From Vagococcus fluvialis (GTDB lineage Bacteria; Bacillota; Bacilli; Lactobacillales; Vagococcaceae), in the NCBI RefSeq assembly GCF_003337315.1, contig NZ_QPJV01000003.1, positions 186,001 through 250,000 of the forward strand: 64,000 bases of DNA. The letters run 5' to 3'. The notes under the pieces are model-generated. The model made no database searches, was not told where the DNA came from, and worked only from the letters and a program-made list of their open reading frames with translations. Positions 17,509-26,817 of this stretch are shown piece after piece. Position numbers and translations under genes: made by a program. Numbering within the stretch: position 1 is the first letter of the stretch; every line of letters starts with the position of its first letter.

Positions 17509-18402
17509 ATGTTAGAGAACTTAACAACAGAAAAGCGTAATGAAGATACACTGAATTTAGATAAATTAAGCATTATTGAAACAGTTACAAAAATGAATCA
17601 AGAAGATGAGAAAGTTATTGCTGCTATTGAGAAGAAAAAAGAATCCATCGCTGCTGTGATTGAACAAGTAGTGAAATCTTTGAAAAATGGTGGAAGATTA
17701 TTTTACTTTGGTGCAGGAACAAGTGGCCGTCTAGGTATTCTAGATGCAGCTGAGTGTGTGCCAACATTTAGTACTGATCCTGAACTTGTACAAGGGATTA
17801 TTGCGGGCGGTGAATCTGCCATGACAGTTGCCGTTGAAGGTGCTGAGGATTCAACTACGTTAGCTGAGGAAGATTTCAGAGAACGTGGTTTAACTGATAA
17901 AGATATCGTTATTGGAATTAGTGCTAGTGGACGTACACCTTATGTTATTGGTGGACTTAAATATGCAGCAGAAGTAGGGGCAACAACAGCTTCTATTTCA
18001 TGTAATGAAAATGCTGAAATTAGTACATTCGCAAGTTTCCCAATTGAAGTAACAGCTGGACCAGAAATTTTAACAGGTTCAACTCGTTTGAAATCAGGAA
18101 CATTACAAAAATTAATTTTAAACATGATTTCTACTATTAGTATGGTTCATTTAGGAAAAGTTTATGGTAACTTAATGGTAGATGTAAAACCAACTAATGA
18201 AAAATTAGTTGAACGTGCTAAAAATATCATTGTTGAAGCAACTGGATGTACAAAAGAAGAAGCAACACATTATTTTGAAGACAGTGATGAACAAGTAAAA
18301 TTAGCGATTATTCGTATCTTAACTAAAACATCTAAAGAAGAAGGCTTAGCATTGTTAGAAGCTAACGACGGATTCATTAGAAAAGCTGTAGATAATCACT
18401 AA
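17509..18402 (+). CDS. murQ: N-acetylmuramic acid 6-phosphate etherase
   Basis: 297 residues. Cleaves the D-lactyl ether of MurNAc-6-phosphate to give GlcNAc-6-phosphate and D-lactate. SIS-domain signature: FYFGAGTSGRLGILDAAECV near residue 64, then GISASGRTPYVIGGL near 141 and SISCNENAEIS. A helical C-terminal part follows, with ATGCTKEEATHYFE. Length and motifs match MurQ throughout. It is the second gene of the operon and the central step joining muramic acid salvage to the amino-sugar pool. Confidence 0.96.
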   Translation: MLENLTTEKRNEDTLNLDKLSIIETVTKMNQEDEKVIAAIEKKKESIAAVIEQVVKSLKNGGRLFYFGAGTSGRLGILDAAECVPTFSTDPELVQGIIAGGESAMTVAVEGAEDSTTLAEEDFRERGLTDKDIVIGISASGRTPYVIGGLKYAAEVGATTASISCNENAEISTFASFPIEVTAGPEILTGSTRLKSGTLQKLILNMISTISMVHLGKVYGNLMVDVKPTNEKLVERAKNIIVEATGCTKEEATHYFEDSDEQVKLAIIRILTKTSKEEGLALLEANDGFIRKAVDNH

Positions 18403-18420
18403 AACTAAGGGGTGTGTCTA

Positions 18421-19320
18421 GTGAATTACATATTAGGCGTAGACTGTGGTGGAACAAAAACTGAAGCAGAAGCGTATTCTTTAGATGGAAAATTACTAGC
18501 TAGTAGTACCTACGGATTTGGCAATGTAATTGTGGATTACGAGGCTGGTTTAAGTCATATAAAAGAAGCGATTAATGCTATTTTTGAAAAGTTACCTAAA
18601 GAAAAATGTGTGGGCATTACTTTAGGAATTGCTGGCATTGATAGTGGTGGACTTAAAACAAAAGTGAAGTCGGATTTATCCGTTATTCATGAAAATATCC
18701 ATTTGATTAATGATGGTCAATTAGCTCATTATTCTATACTTAAAGGTGCTGACGGTGTGACTGTAACTGCTGGAACAGGCTCAGTAATTTTAGGCTTGGA
18801 GGATAATCAATGGTTTCGAGTAGGTGGCTGGGGTCATTTATTTGGAGATGAGGGTGGCGCCTATTTTATTGCTAAAAGAGGTATTCAAGAAGCTTTAAAA
18901 GAGTACGACAATAATCAATCTCCAAGTGAATTAACGAAGAAAATATTTAGTTACTTTGGTGTAACAACTGTTTTAGAATTAACTAAAAAAGTTTATTCAT
19001 TAGATAAAGGTGACTTAGCAGCTTCTGCTATAGTAGTGGCTAATTTAGCAGAAAATAATCACACAGCAGCAAGTATTATTAATGAAGCTGGTGAAGATTT
19101 AGCAACAGGTATCTTACAGTGTCTAAATAAGATGCCTGAGTTAGAAAAACCAATTAAAATTGGTTTAAACGGTAGTGTAGTTGAAAAAAATCAACACGTA
19201 TTAGAGGCTTTAAGTCGTAAATTAGATCAGGAAAATTTAGTTTACGAATTAAACATTAAAAAAGAATCATGTGCCAAAGGGGCATATTACTTAAATCAAA
19301 GGAATGGTGACAAGAAATGA
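18421..19320 (+). CDS. BadF/BadG/BcrA ATPase-family N-acetyl-hexosamine kinase
   Basis: 299 residues of the ASKHA fold. The phosphate-1 loop is GVDCGGTKTEAEAYS at the N-terminus, and the second loop is VTAGTGSVILGL near residue 119, with GGWGHLFGDEGGAYFIAKRG behind it. Family members phosphorylate GlcNAc (NagK type) or MurNAc and GlcNAc (MurK of Clostridium). Here it would phosphorylate the GlcNAc released by MupG. The GTG at 18421 is preferred because AAGGGG lies 8 bases before it; an in-frame GTG at 18412 overlaps that site. The stop overlaps the mupG start by 4 bases. Confidence 0.87.
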   Translation: MNYILGVDCGGTKTEAEAYSLDGKLLASSTYGFGNVIVDYEAGLSHIKEAINAIFEKLPKEKCVGITLGIAGIDSGGLKTKVKSDLSVIHENIHLINDGQLAHYSILKGADGVTVTAGTGSVILGLEDNQWFRVGGWGHLFGDEGGAYFIAKRGIQEALKEYDNNQSPSELTKKIFSYFGVTTVLELTKKVYSLDKGDLAASAIVVANLAENNHTAASIINEAGEDLATGILQCLNKMPELEKPIKIGLNGSVVEKNQHVLEALSRKLDQENLVYELNIKKESCAKGAYYLNQRNGDKK

Positions 19321-20408
19321 GAAAATTAGGTATTTCAGTTTATCCAAATCATAGTTCAGTTGAAGAAATTAAAGCATACATGGACTTAGCAGCTAAGTAT
19401 AACTTTACACGTGTCTTCACTTGTTTATTATCTGTTGAAGACGAAGAAAAAGACCAAATTGTTAAAGAATTCTCTGAAACAATTTTTTATGCTAAATCAT
19501 TAGGAATGGAAGTTATTGCTGATGTGAGCCCTAAAGTATTTGGTCAATTAGATATTAGCTACAAAGATTTATCATTCTTTAAAGAAATCGGTGCTGATGG
19601 TATTCGTTTAGATATGGGATTCACTGGAAATGAAGAGTCAATGATGACATTCAACCCACAAGATTTAGATATCGAATTGAATATCAGTTCTGGTACTCGT
19701 TACTTAGAAAATATTTTAAGTTACCAAGCAAATAGTACTAAATTAATGGGTTGTCACAACTTCTATCCTCACCGTTACACTGGTTTAAGTTATGATCACT
19801 TTATCCGTACAACAGAAGTTTACAAAGAAAATGGTATCCGTACAGCAGCGTTTGTTAACTCACCAACTGCAACAATTGGACCATGGCCTGTAGAAGAAGG
19901 ATTATGTACATTAGAAATGCACCGTGAGTGGCCTATTGCAACTCAAGCAAAACATTTATGGGCAACTGATTTAATTGATGACGTGATTATTGCCAACTCT
20001 TTTGCTTCTGAAGAAGAATTAAAAGCTTTAAGTAATATTGATCCATATAAATTAACTTTAGATTGTACATTAGTAGAAGATATTCCTGAGTTAGAGAAAA
20101 AAATCGTTTTAGAAGAATTCCACTTCAACCGTGGTGATGTTTCTGATTACGTGATTCGTTCAACTCAAAGTCGTGTGAAATACAAAGGTCATGACTTTAA
20201 ACCATTTAACACAGCTGATATGAACACAGGAGATATTATTGTTGAAACATCTTTATATGCTCATTACGCTGGTGAATTACAATTAGCTCTTTTACCAATG
20301 GAAAACTCAGGTAAAACAAATGTAGTTGGATCAGTTACAGAAGATGATATGGTTCTGTTACCATATATTAAACCATGGCAAAAATTTGGCTTTAACTTAG
20401 TAAAATAA
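19317..20408 (+). CDS. mupG: 6-phospho-N-acetylmuramidase MupG (DUF871)
   Basis: 363 residues. The DUF871 barrel begins RKLGISVYPNHSSVEEIKAY. Typical segments are ADVSPKVFGQL, GADGIRLDMGF and CHNFYPHRYTGL, and the end reads LPYIKPWQKFGF. The founding member, MupG of S. aureus, hydrolyses MurNAc-6P-beta-1,4-GlcNAc in the cytoplasm, releasing MurNAc-6P for MurQ and free GlcNAc. Gene overlap (ATGA) with the kinase and closeness to murQ support the same pathway. In S. aureus the operon also carries murP and murR. A regulator gene is present here but murP is not. Confidence 0.92.
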   Translation: MRKLGISVYPNHSSVEEIKAYMDLAAKYNFTRVFTCLLSVEDEEKDQIVKEFSETIFYAKSLGMEVIADVSPKVFGQLDISYKDLSFFKEIGADGIRLDMGFTGNEESMMTFNPQDLDIELNISSGTRYLENILSYQANSTKLMGCHNFYPHRYTGLSYDHFIRTTEVYKENGIRTAAFVNSPTATIGPWPVEEGLCTLEMHREWPIATQAKHLWATDLIDDVIIANSFASEEELKALSNIDPYKLTLDCTLVEDIPELEKKIVLEEFHFNRGDVSDYVIRSTQSRVKYKGHDFKPFNTADMNTGDIIVETSLYAHYAGELQLALLPMENSGKTNVVGSVTEDDMVLLPYIKPWQKFGFNLVK

Positions 20409-20419
20409 GAGGTGAGAAG

Positions 20420-21538
20420 ATGAGTTACGCAGTAGGGATTATGTCAGGAACATCATTAGATGGTATTGATGTTGCTTTAGTGAAAATTACTGGTGAAACA
20501 TATGAATTAGTTGATTTTCAAAGTTATTCTTTTGAACTTGGGATGAAAGAAAAAATTTCTCGTTCTCTAGCCAAAGAAACGTCTGACGTAGAATTAATTT
20601 GTAGTTTGAATTTTGAACTCGCTTATCTTTTTGGAGATGCCGTGTTAAAAATTTGCGAACACAATAAAATGAATAGTAGCGATTTAGAATTTGTAGCAAG
20701 TCATGGTCAAACTGTGTATCATCACCCTAAAAATGCGAATGGGCTAGTTTCATCAACTCTTCAAATTGGTGAATCTAGTATTATCGCTGAGATGACTAAG
20801 ACAACGGTTGTTTCAGATTTTAGACCACGTGATATGGCAGTCGGTGGACAAGGTGCACCAATTGTTCCATTTTCAGAGTATGTCATGTATCGTAGCCAAA
20901 CAAGTCAACGTATATTACAAAATATTGGTGGGATTTCTAATGCCACTATTATTCCTAAAAATGGTGCTTTAGATAAAATTGTAGCCTTTGATTGTGGACC
21001 TGGAAACATGATTATTGATGAGTTATGTCGCTATTTTTATAATGAAGAATATGATCGAGATGGCCAATATGGTTCTCTTGGAACAGTTAATGAAGCCTTA
21101 TTACAAGACTTTATGTCACATCCATTTATCGCAAAACCTGCACCAAAAACAACAGGACGAGAAGAGTTCGGTAAACAATATGTAGAAGAAATGTTAGCTA
21201 AATATCCTGATATTTCTGCTAATGATTTCATTAAGACAGCAACACTCTTTACAGCAAAAGCAATTAGCTCAGCTGTAACACCTTATTTAGAGTTACCAAC
21301 AGAATTAATCGTTGGTGGCGGTGGAAGCTATAACCCTGTTTTAATTGAATTATTAAAAGAAGAGTTGCCTGAGGTTAAGGTAATGATTCAAGAAGATATT
21401 GGTCTTTCATCTGATGCCAAAGAAGCCGTTGCGATGGTAGTTTTAGGTCATAGAACAATAAATAAATTACCAAGTAACGTACCAAGTGCCACAGGAGCCT
21501 CAAGAGATGTTATACTAGGGAAAGTGACATATTATTAA
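20420..21538 (+). CDS. anmK: Anhydro-N-acetylmuramic acid kinase
   Basis: 372 residues. Family motifs are clear: GIMSGTSLDGIDVALVKI at the N-terminus, SHGQTVYHHP near residue 94, GNMIIDEL and LIVGGGGSYNP near 295. AnmK opens the 1,6-anhydro ring of anhydroMurNAc and phosphorylates it to MurNAc-6P, the MurQ substrate. Its presence implies a source of anhydro-muropeptides, from lytic transglycosylases of the host or of other bacteria. It lies 11 bases after mupG with a GAGGTGAG site. Confidence 0.95.
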   Translation: MSYAVGIMSGTSLDGIDVALVKITGETYELVDFQSYSFELGMKEKISRSLAKETSDVELICSLNFELAYLFGDAVLKICEHNKMNSSDLEFVASHGQTVYHHPKNANGLVSSTLQIGESSIIAEMTKTTVVSDFRPRDMAVGGQGAPIVPFSEYVMYRSQTSQRILQNIGGISNATIIPKNGALDKIVAFDCGPGNMIIDELCRYFYNEEYDRDGQYGSLGTVNEALLQDFMSHPFIAKPAPKTTGREEFGKQYVEEMLAKYPDISANDFIKTATLFTAKAISSAVTPYLELPTELIVGGGGSYNPVLIELLKEELPEVKVMIQEDIGLSSDAKEAVAMVVLGHRTINKLPSNVPSATGASRDVILGKVTYY

Positions 21539-21559
21539 TAAGTGAAAGTAGGAATACCA

Positions 21560-22426
21560 ATGAATGGCAAACATGTGGATTATAGAGTGCGTAGTATTTT
21601 GGAAGACTTAACTCGCTCAGAGAGAAAAATTGCTCAGTTCGTCTTAGACAAACCAGAAGAAGTAATAAAAATGACGGCTAGTGAGCTGGCGAAAGTGTCA
21701 GAAACCAGCCCAGCATCTGTGATTCGTTTTTGTAAGTCCATTGGTATCCCAAGTTTCCCTGAATTAAAATTAGAACTTTCAGCTGAAAGAGATTCACCGG
21801 TAAACCAGGAATATTCTGATATTGTGCCGAATGAAAAAATATCAGATGTAAAGAGTAAATTATTAGGTAATGCCTATCAAGCCATGAAAGAAACAGTTCA
21901 GCTAGCAGATGAAGCTACCTTACTTAAAGCATCTAAAGAAATTGCAGATGCCTCATTTATTTATGTTTTTGGAATCGGTTCTTCTTATTTAGTGGCTGAA
22001 AATGTAGCTCAAAAATGGAACCGAATCGGAAAAGTATGTATTTGTATGGCTGATGTCCATCAATTAATTGCAAGCTTAACTTCTGCCCCAGAAGGAACCC
22101 TGTTTATTGGTATCTCTAATTCTGGTGAAACGGCTGAAGTCCTTTCACTAAACCAAATTGCACAAAACAGAGGACTTAAAACAATTAGTATCACAGAATT
22201 TGGAATGAATTCTTTAAGTAAGAAAACAGATATTAATTTAAATACAGTTCGTTCAAAAGAGGTAGCCTTAAGAAGTGCGGCAACAAGCTCTTTAATGTCT
22301 CAATTTATGCTAATCGACTTATTATTTTATACCTATGTTTTAGAAGATTACGACAAACATATGGAAAATATTTTAAACTCGAGAGAATTAGTTGATGACT
22401 ACAAACGTATGACCTCGAAAAGATAA
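21560..22426 (+). CDS. MurR/RpiR family transcriptional regulator
   Basis: 288 residues. An N-terminal HTH (about 10-75; LTRSERKIAQFVLDKPEEVI, AKVSETSPASVIRFCKSIG) is followed by a SIS sugar-phosphate domain (about 110-245; FIYVFGIGSSYLVAENVAQ, FIGISNSGETAEVL). It is the last gene of the salvage operon, so it is probably autoregulated with MurNAc-6P or a related sugar phosphate as effector (inference). The ATG at 21560 has AGGA 6 bases before it; the GTG at 21542 has no good site. Likely targets are the two TTGAAAT-N3-ATTTCAA repeats near 15.95-16.02 kb. Confidence 0.88.
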   Translation: MNGKHVDYRVRSILEDLTRSERKIAQFVLDKPEEVIKMTASELAKVSETSPASVIRFCKSIGIPSFPELKLELSAERDSPVNQEYSDIVPNEKISDVKSKLLGNAYQAMKETVQLADEATLLKASKEIADASFIYVFGIGSSYLVAENVAQKWNRIGKVCICMADVHQLIASLTSAPEGTLFIGISNSGETAEVLSLNQIAQNRGLKTISITEFGMNSLSKKTDINLNTVRSKEVALRSAATSSLMSQFMLIDLLFYTYVLEDYDKHMENILNSRELVDDYKRMTSKR

Positions 22427-22456
22427 AAACAGTCACATTGTGTGACTGTTTTTTTA
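22426..22456. terminator. Terminator between rpiR and the photolyase gene
   Basis: ACAGTCACA / TGTGTGACTGT hairpin flanked by A and T runs, usable by both convergent genes. Confidence 0.9.
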
Positions 22457-23869
22457 TTGAGATTGAAACCATTCTAATGTCTCTTTTCTGGCAAGAGTAT
22501 GGTTAACAATTGGGAAAGGATAATCTTGTCCTAAGTAAAAATTTAACTCAGCTTGTTGTTCTTTAGATAGAGAATGAGGTTCACGAATTAATTTACTTGG
22601 TAGTTTAGCTAATTCTGGAACATAAATCTTAATAAAGTCACCTTCTTTATCGAATTTCAAACTTTGAGTTGTAGGGTTAAAAATTCTAAAATAAGGAACC
22701 GCATCAGTACCTGTTGAAGCAGCCCACTGCCAACCACCAATATTACTAGCAGCGTCGTAATCAATGAGTTTTTCTGCAAAATATCTTTCGCCTAGTCGCC
22801 AGTCAATTAGCAAATCCTTTGTTAAAAAAGAAGCTACTAACATTCTTAGTCGGTTATGCATCCAACCAGTTTCATTTAATTGTCTCATAGCAGCATCAAT
22901 TATGGGAAAACCAGTTTGACCATTTTTCCAAGCATCAAAAAATTCAGGATTATTTTTCCAGTTAAGACTTCGGTATTTTTCATTAAACTCTTCTTTGTAC
23001 TGATTAGGATGGTAATGATAAATCATCTGGTAAAAATCACGCCAGGCTAATTCTTTCAAATAAATTTCTTGCCCTTGATGGCTTTCCCCGTCCATGACTA
23101 TGTGCCAAACTTTTCTAATAGAAATTTGTCCTGTTGAAAGAAAAGAGGAAATATGACTAGTGCCATCTTTAAAGGGAAAATCACGTTTTAAATGATAAGA
23201 TTCCAATTTGTTTGCAACAAAATCATTTAGTCTATCAGTAGCTTGTATTTCTCCAACTTCATTGGAAAACTCTTTTTTGCGATTACTTAACAGGTAGTTT
23301 AATTCTCTATCTCCGTCTTTTGTTAATTCTGGTAAATGGGCAGTGTATGGTGAAAAAGAGGAAACATCTAAATACCTATAGGCAGGTTTTGGTAGAGCAG
23401 CCCATTTTTTATAATAGGGTGTGAATTTCTGATAAGGAATTCCATCGTTTTTCAAAATATCCTTAGCTTTGTGTAAATGACTTTCTTCAAAAGCGTGGAC
23501 AGAAATATGCTCAGATTCTAATAAGTGAGTTATACTTAAGTCTCTTTTTTGGCCAAAACCAGAATTATCTAGATTAAAATAGAGGTGTTTAAAGACAGGA
23601 AATTGAGTTTTTAAAGAAGAAAAAGCTTCAACTAAATCACCAGTTAAAAGATGAAGAGCTATCTTATTTTTAGCTAGTTCTTTTCTAAATTCTTCTAAGG
23701 CAGAAAAAAAGTAATCATGACTGGGTTCACCTATTTTGTATTGCTTTTGATCTAAATGAAAGAGACAAATTAGTCTATCATTTTTTTGAAGGGACTCTAA
23801 AGCATGATAAAAAGCAGTATTATCTTCTAATCGTAAATCTTTTCTAAACCACATCACATGAGTAATCAT
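22454..23869 (-). CDS. phr: Deoxyribodipyrimidine photolyase
   Basis: 471 residues. Repairs UV-induced cyclobutane pyrimidine dimers using blue light. The N-terminal antenna domain starts THVMWFRKDLRLEDNTAF. The FAD domain shows GQTGFPIIDAAMRQL, GWMHNRLRMLVASF and the signature WQWAASTGTDAVPYFRIFNP near residue 382. Full length for class I CPD photolyases. It follows treR by 20 bases on the same strand, an arrangement with no obvious functional logic. The start follows AGGAGTGAG. Confidence 0.95.
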   Translation of the reverse strand: MITHVMWFRKDLRLEDNTAFYHALESLQKNDRLICLFHLDQKQYKIGEPSHDYFFSALEEFRKELAKNKIALHLLTGDLVEAFSSLKTQFPVFKHLYFNLDNSGFGQKRDLSITHLLESEHISVHAFEESHLHKAKDILKNDGIPYQKFTPYYKKWAALPKPAYRYLDVSSFSPYTAHLPELTKDGDRELNYLLSNRKKEFSNEVGEIQATDRLNDFVANKLESYHLKRDFPFKDGTSHISSFLSTGQISIRKVWHIVMDGESHQGQEIYLKELAWRDFYQMIYHYHPNQYKEEFNEKYRSLNWKNNPEFFDAWKNGQTGFPIIDAAMRQLNETGWMHNRLRMLVASFLTKDLLIDWRLGERYFAEKLIDYDAASNIGGWQWAASTGTDAVPYFRIFNPTTQSLKFDKEGDFIKIYVPELAKLPSKLIREPHSLSKEQQAELNFYLGQDYPFPIVNHTLARKETLEWFQSQ

Positions 23870-23889
23870 TTTCTCACTCCTTAATATCC

Positions 23890-24606
23890 TTAAACTTTTC
23901 TTCTTCTAGCAAACTCAACAAATCTGAATTTATCTAATCTATGATAAGACTCAGTATACTCAAAACATCTTGTATCCTCTAGAAAGACTAAACTTTTAAC
24001 AGCGATGACATGAGAATCCTCAGGTCGTAAATCCATTAAGTCTTTCATTTCTTTTGTGACAGGTTCGACTTCAATTTCTTTTTTAGCATAAGCAATTTCT
24101 AGATTTAGTTCATTTTCAAAATATTCATAAATAGAGTCTTCTGCTTTTTCTATAGGCAATTCAGCGACAATATCAGTTAATAAAAAGTCTTTATCTAAGA
24201 TAACGACTTCTCCGTCAATTCTTCTTTGTCTGACTAACTCCCAAACTTCAGCTGATTTATCCCAACTAGTCAGTTTTTGAACAGTTGGTGAGACAGTTGC
24301 TTTTTTTAAAGTTGTGACAATGGTTTCATTTGTAATAGCTTGTGTTTGTTGTAATTCTTTAAAACTAGTTAAACCAGATAAAGGAAAATCAAAGCGTTTA
24401 AAGTCTAAAACAAAAGAGCCTTTTCCCTGTTTTTTTTGGATATAGCCAGCATTTGTTAATAAGTTTAACGCTTTTCTGACTGTTTCTCTTGAAACACCGT
24501 AAATTTTAATTAATTGATTTTCACTAGGTAGTAAACTTTGAGGCGGGTATTCATTAGCTAAGATTTTTTGTTCTAAATCTAAAAAAATCTCATGAAATTT
24601 ATTCAA
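23890..24606 (-). CDS. treR: Trehalose operon repressor TreR (GntR family)
   Basis: 238 residues: a GntR winged helix (about 1-70; PSENQLIKIYGVSRETVRKAL, GYIQKKQGKGSFV) and a UTRA ligand domain (about 90-235; VWELVRQRRIDGEVVILDKD). Trehalose-6-phosphate is the expected inducer. It is divergent from treP-treA, whose promoter carries two TTGTA/TACAA-type operators. The start is TTG. An out-of-frame mini-frame, ATG-AGT-GAG-TTC-CTT-TGA, overlaps the start, so initiation may be modest. Confidence 0.88.
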   Translation of the reverse strand: MNKFHEIFLDLEQKILANEYPPQSLLPSENQLIKIYGVSRETVRKALNLLTNAGYIQKKQGKGSFVLDFKRFDFPLSGLTSFKELQQTQAITNETIVTTLKKATVSPTVQKLTSWDKSAEVWELVRQRRIDGEVVILDKDFLLTDIVAELPIEKAEDSIYEYFENELNLEIAYAKKEIEVEPVTKEMKDLMDLRPEDSHVIAVKSLVFLEDTRCFEYTESYHRLDKFRFVEFARRRKV

Positions 24607-24708
24607 AGGAACTCACTCATTTCGCAATATTTTTCTATTTTCATAGGCTCTTTCATTATAAGGTGGGGCTTTTTTTTTAGCAATATAAAAAGAAATAATA
24701 AAAAAAGC

Positions 24709-24737
24709 TTGCAATTGAAAAATGAAAACGTTATTAT
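24709..24737 (+). promoter_or_regulatory. Promoter of treP-treA
   Basis: -35 TTGCAA (24709-24714), 17-bp spacer, -10 TATTAT (24732-24737). Confidence 0.65.
24723..24736 (+). promoter_or_regulatory. Candidate cre (CcpA site) on the tre promoter
   Basis: TGAAAACGTTATTA matches the cre consensus TGWAARCGYTWNCW at all but one position and overlaps the -10 of treP, so catabolite repression is expected. Confidence 0.65.
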
Positions 24738-24741
24738 TGGT

Positions 24742-24767
24742 TTGTAAATACAACTTGTATAGTCAAG
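24742..24767 (+). promoter_or_regulatory. Tandem TreR operators
   Basis: TTGTA-AA-TACAA (24742-24753) is followed at once by CTTG-TATAGT-CAAG (24754-24767). Both are short inverted repeats sitting just after the -10. They resemble known tre operators of Bacillus. Confidence 0.6.
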
Positions 24768-24787
24768 TTAGAAAAGAGGATTTGTTC

Positions 24788-26755
24788 ATGGGTAAATATC
24801 AAGATGATGTGAAGCAACTACTTGAGTTTGTGGGCGGAAAAGAAAATATTTCAGGTGTTTCTCATTGTGCCACTCGTATGCGTTTTGTTTTAAATGATCC
24901 AAAAAAAGCAAACGAGAAAGCAATTGAAAAAATTCCAAGTGTTAAGGGTATGTTTACAAATGCTGGTCAGTTTCAAGTTATTATCGGCAATGATGTATCG
25001 ACTTTTTATAATGAGTTTAGTGCTTATTCTGGTGTTGAAGGTGTCTCAAAAGAGCAAGGGAAAAGTTTAGCTAAACAAAACTTAAATCCGTTGCAACGTG
25101 CTATTTCTGTTTTAGCAGAAATTTTTACACCTATTATTCCAGCTATTATTGTTGGGGGACTTATTTTAGGGTTTAGAAATGTATTAGAAGGCATTCAGTT
25201 TGCTGGTTTAGGTGGTCAAACAATTGTTGAAGTATCACAATTTTGGAGTGGTGTGAATGCATTTCTTTGGTTACCAGGTGAGGCTATTTTCCACTTCCTT
25301 CCAGTAGGGATTACTTGGAGTATTGCTAAAAAAATGGGAACAACACAAATTTTAGGAATTATTTTAGGGATTACATTAGTGTCTCCGCAATTATTAAATG
25401 CATACGGTGTTGGTTCTACAGCAGCTGCTGATATTCCTGTTTGGGACTTTGGTTTTGCTCAAATTCAAATGATTGGTTACCAAGCTCAAGTTATTCCGGC
25501 TATGTTAGCAGGCTTTCTATTAGCTTACCTAGAAATCTTTTGGCGTAAAAAAATACCGGAAGCAATTTCTATGATATTTGTGCCATTTCTTTCATTATTA
25601 CCAGCTATATTAGCTGCTCATGTTATTTTAGGCCCTATTGGTTGGAAAATCGGAACAGCTATCTCTGCAGTAGTTAATGCTGGTTTAACATCATCATTAA
25701 ACTGGTTATTTGCGGGAGTCTTTGGTGCTTTGTATTCGCCATTAGTGATTACTGGTTTACATCACATGAGTAACGCTATTGATACGCAACTTGTAGCAGA
25801 CTTTGGTACAACAAATCTTTGGCCAATGATTGCCTTATCTAATATTGCTCAAGGTTCAGCCGTTTTAGCGATTATTTTCTTGCATCGAGGAAACAAAGAG
25901 GAAGAACAAGTATCTGTGCCATCAATGATTTCAGCTTACTTAGGTGTAACGGAACCCGCGATGTTTGGGATTAACTTAAAATATGTTTATCCATTTGTAG
26001 CTGCTATGATAGGTTCAGGATTTGCAGCAATGTTCTCAACTATTATGGGTGTACGTGCTAACTCAATCGGTGTTGGTGGTTTACCTGGTATTTTGGCCAT
26101 TAACTCAACAATTGGTGGCGGTTGGTTTGCCTTTCTAATTGCTATGTTAATTGCTGTTGTTGTGCCATTTATTTTAACTGTTTTCTTTGCTCGTCGCGGT
26201 ATTTTTAATAAAGTAGAACAAGTCATGGAAGCTGAAGCAGTTGTAGAAGCTATGGCAGAATCAGCTACTACAGTTACTACAAATGAAGTTCTAATAAAAG
26301 AAGAAAATTTCTACGCACCAGCTGATGGTGAAGTTGTAGCTATTGACCAAGTAGCAGATCCTGTTTTTGGAACAAAAATGATGGGTGAAGGTTATGCTGT
26401 TAAACCAACAAGTCATGATGTTTACGCACCAGTTAAAGGAAAAATTACTAATATTTTTGAGACAAAACATGCTATTGGCTTTTTAACAGAGAGTGGTTTA
26501 GAAGTATTGCTTCATATGGGACTTGATACAGTTGAATTAAAAGGAGCACCTTTTAGTGTATTGGTCAATGTAGGAGATACTGTAGATGAGAACACAAAGG
26601 TTGCCACAATGGATTTAGAAAGAGTTAAAAATTCAGGTAAAGAAACTGATGTTGTTGTAGTTGTGACAAACTCAGATGTGTTAACTGACTTTTCTTTAGA
26701 CATAGAACAAACAAGTAAAGCAAAAGAAAAAATTGGGGTAGCAACAAGAAATTAA
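24788..26755 (+). CDS. treP: Trehalose-specific PTS enzyme IIBCA
   Basis: 655 residues. The IIB domain comes first, with Cys28 in GVSHCATRMRF. The IIC membrane domain is about 105-470, with GLHHMSNAIDTQLVADFG and YLGVTEPAMFGINLKYVYPF. A fused IIA domain ends the protein (about 505-650), with the phospho-accepting His near residue 575 in LEVLLHMGLDTV. It imports trehalose as trehalose-6-phosphate. The in-domain IIA is a natural variant; many TreP proteins borrow IIA-Glc. Start 24788 follows AAGAGGA; an ATG at 24722 lies ahead of the operators and is rejected. Next to treR and treA. Confidence 0.92.
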   Translation: MGKYQDDVKQLLEFVGGKENISGVSHCATRMRFVLNDPKKANEKAIEKIPSVKGMFTNAGQFQVIIGNDVSTFYNEFSAYSGVEGVSKEQGKSLAKQNLNPLQRAISVLAEIFTPIIPAIIVGGLILGFRNVLEGIQFAGLGGQTIVEVSQFWSGVNAFLWLPGEAIFHFLPVGITWSIAKKMGTTQILGIILGITLVSPQLLNAYGVGSTAAADIPVWDFGFAQIQMIGYQAQVIPAMLAGFLLAYLEIFWRKKIPEAISMIFVPFLSLLPAILAAHVILGPIGWKIGTAISAVVNAGLTSSLNWLFAGVFGALYSPLVITGLHHMSNAIDTQLVADFGTTNLWPMIALSNIAQGSAVLAIIFLHRGNKEEEQVSVPSMISAYLGVTEPAMFGINLKYVYPFVAAMIGSGFAAMFSTIMGVRANSIGVGGLPGILAINSTIGGGWFAFLIAMLIAVVVPFILTVFFARRGIFNKVEQVMEAEAVVEAMAESATTVTTNEVLIKEENFYAPADGEVVAIDQVADPVFGTKMMGEGYAVKPTSHDVYAPVKGKITNIFETKHAIGFLTESGLEVLLHMGLDTVELKGAPFSVLVNVGDTVDENTKVATMDLERVKNSGKETDVVVVVTNSDVLTDFSLDIEQTSKAKEKIGVATRN

Positions 26756-26760
26756 AAATA

Positions 26761-26795
26761 GAGGCTGTGACTTACTTTTGTCGCAGTCTCTTTAC
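26761..26795 (+). terminator. Weak or internal terminator between treP and treA
   Basis: An 11-bp stem GAGGCTGTGAC / GTCGCAGTCTC (two GU pairs) followed by only three T. It may lower treA expression relative to treP. Confidence 0.55.
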
Positions 26796-26817
26796 TAGTA
26801 TAAGTGAGGGAAAGAAA

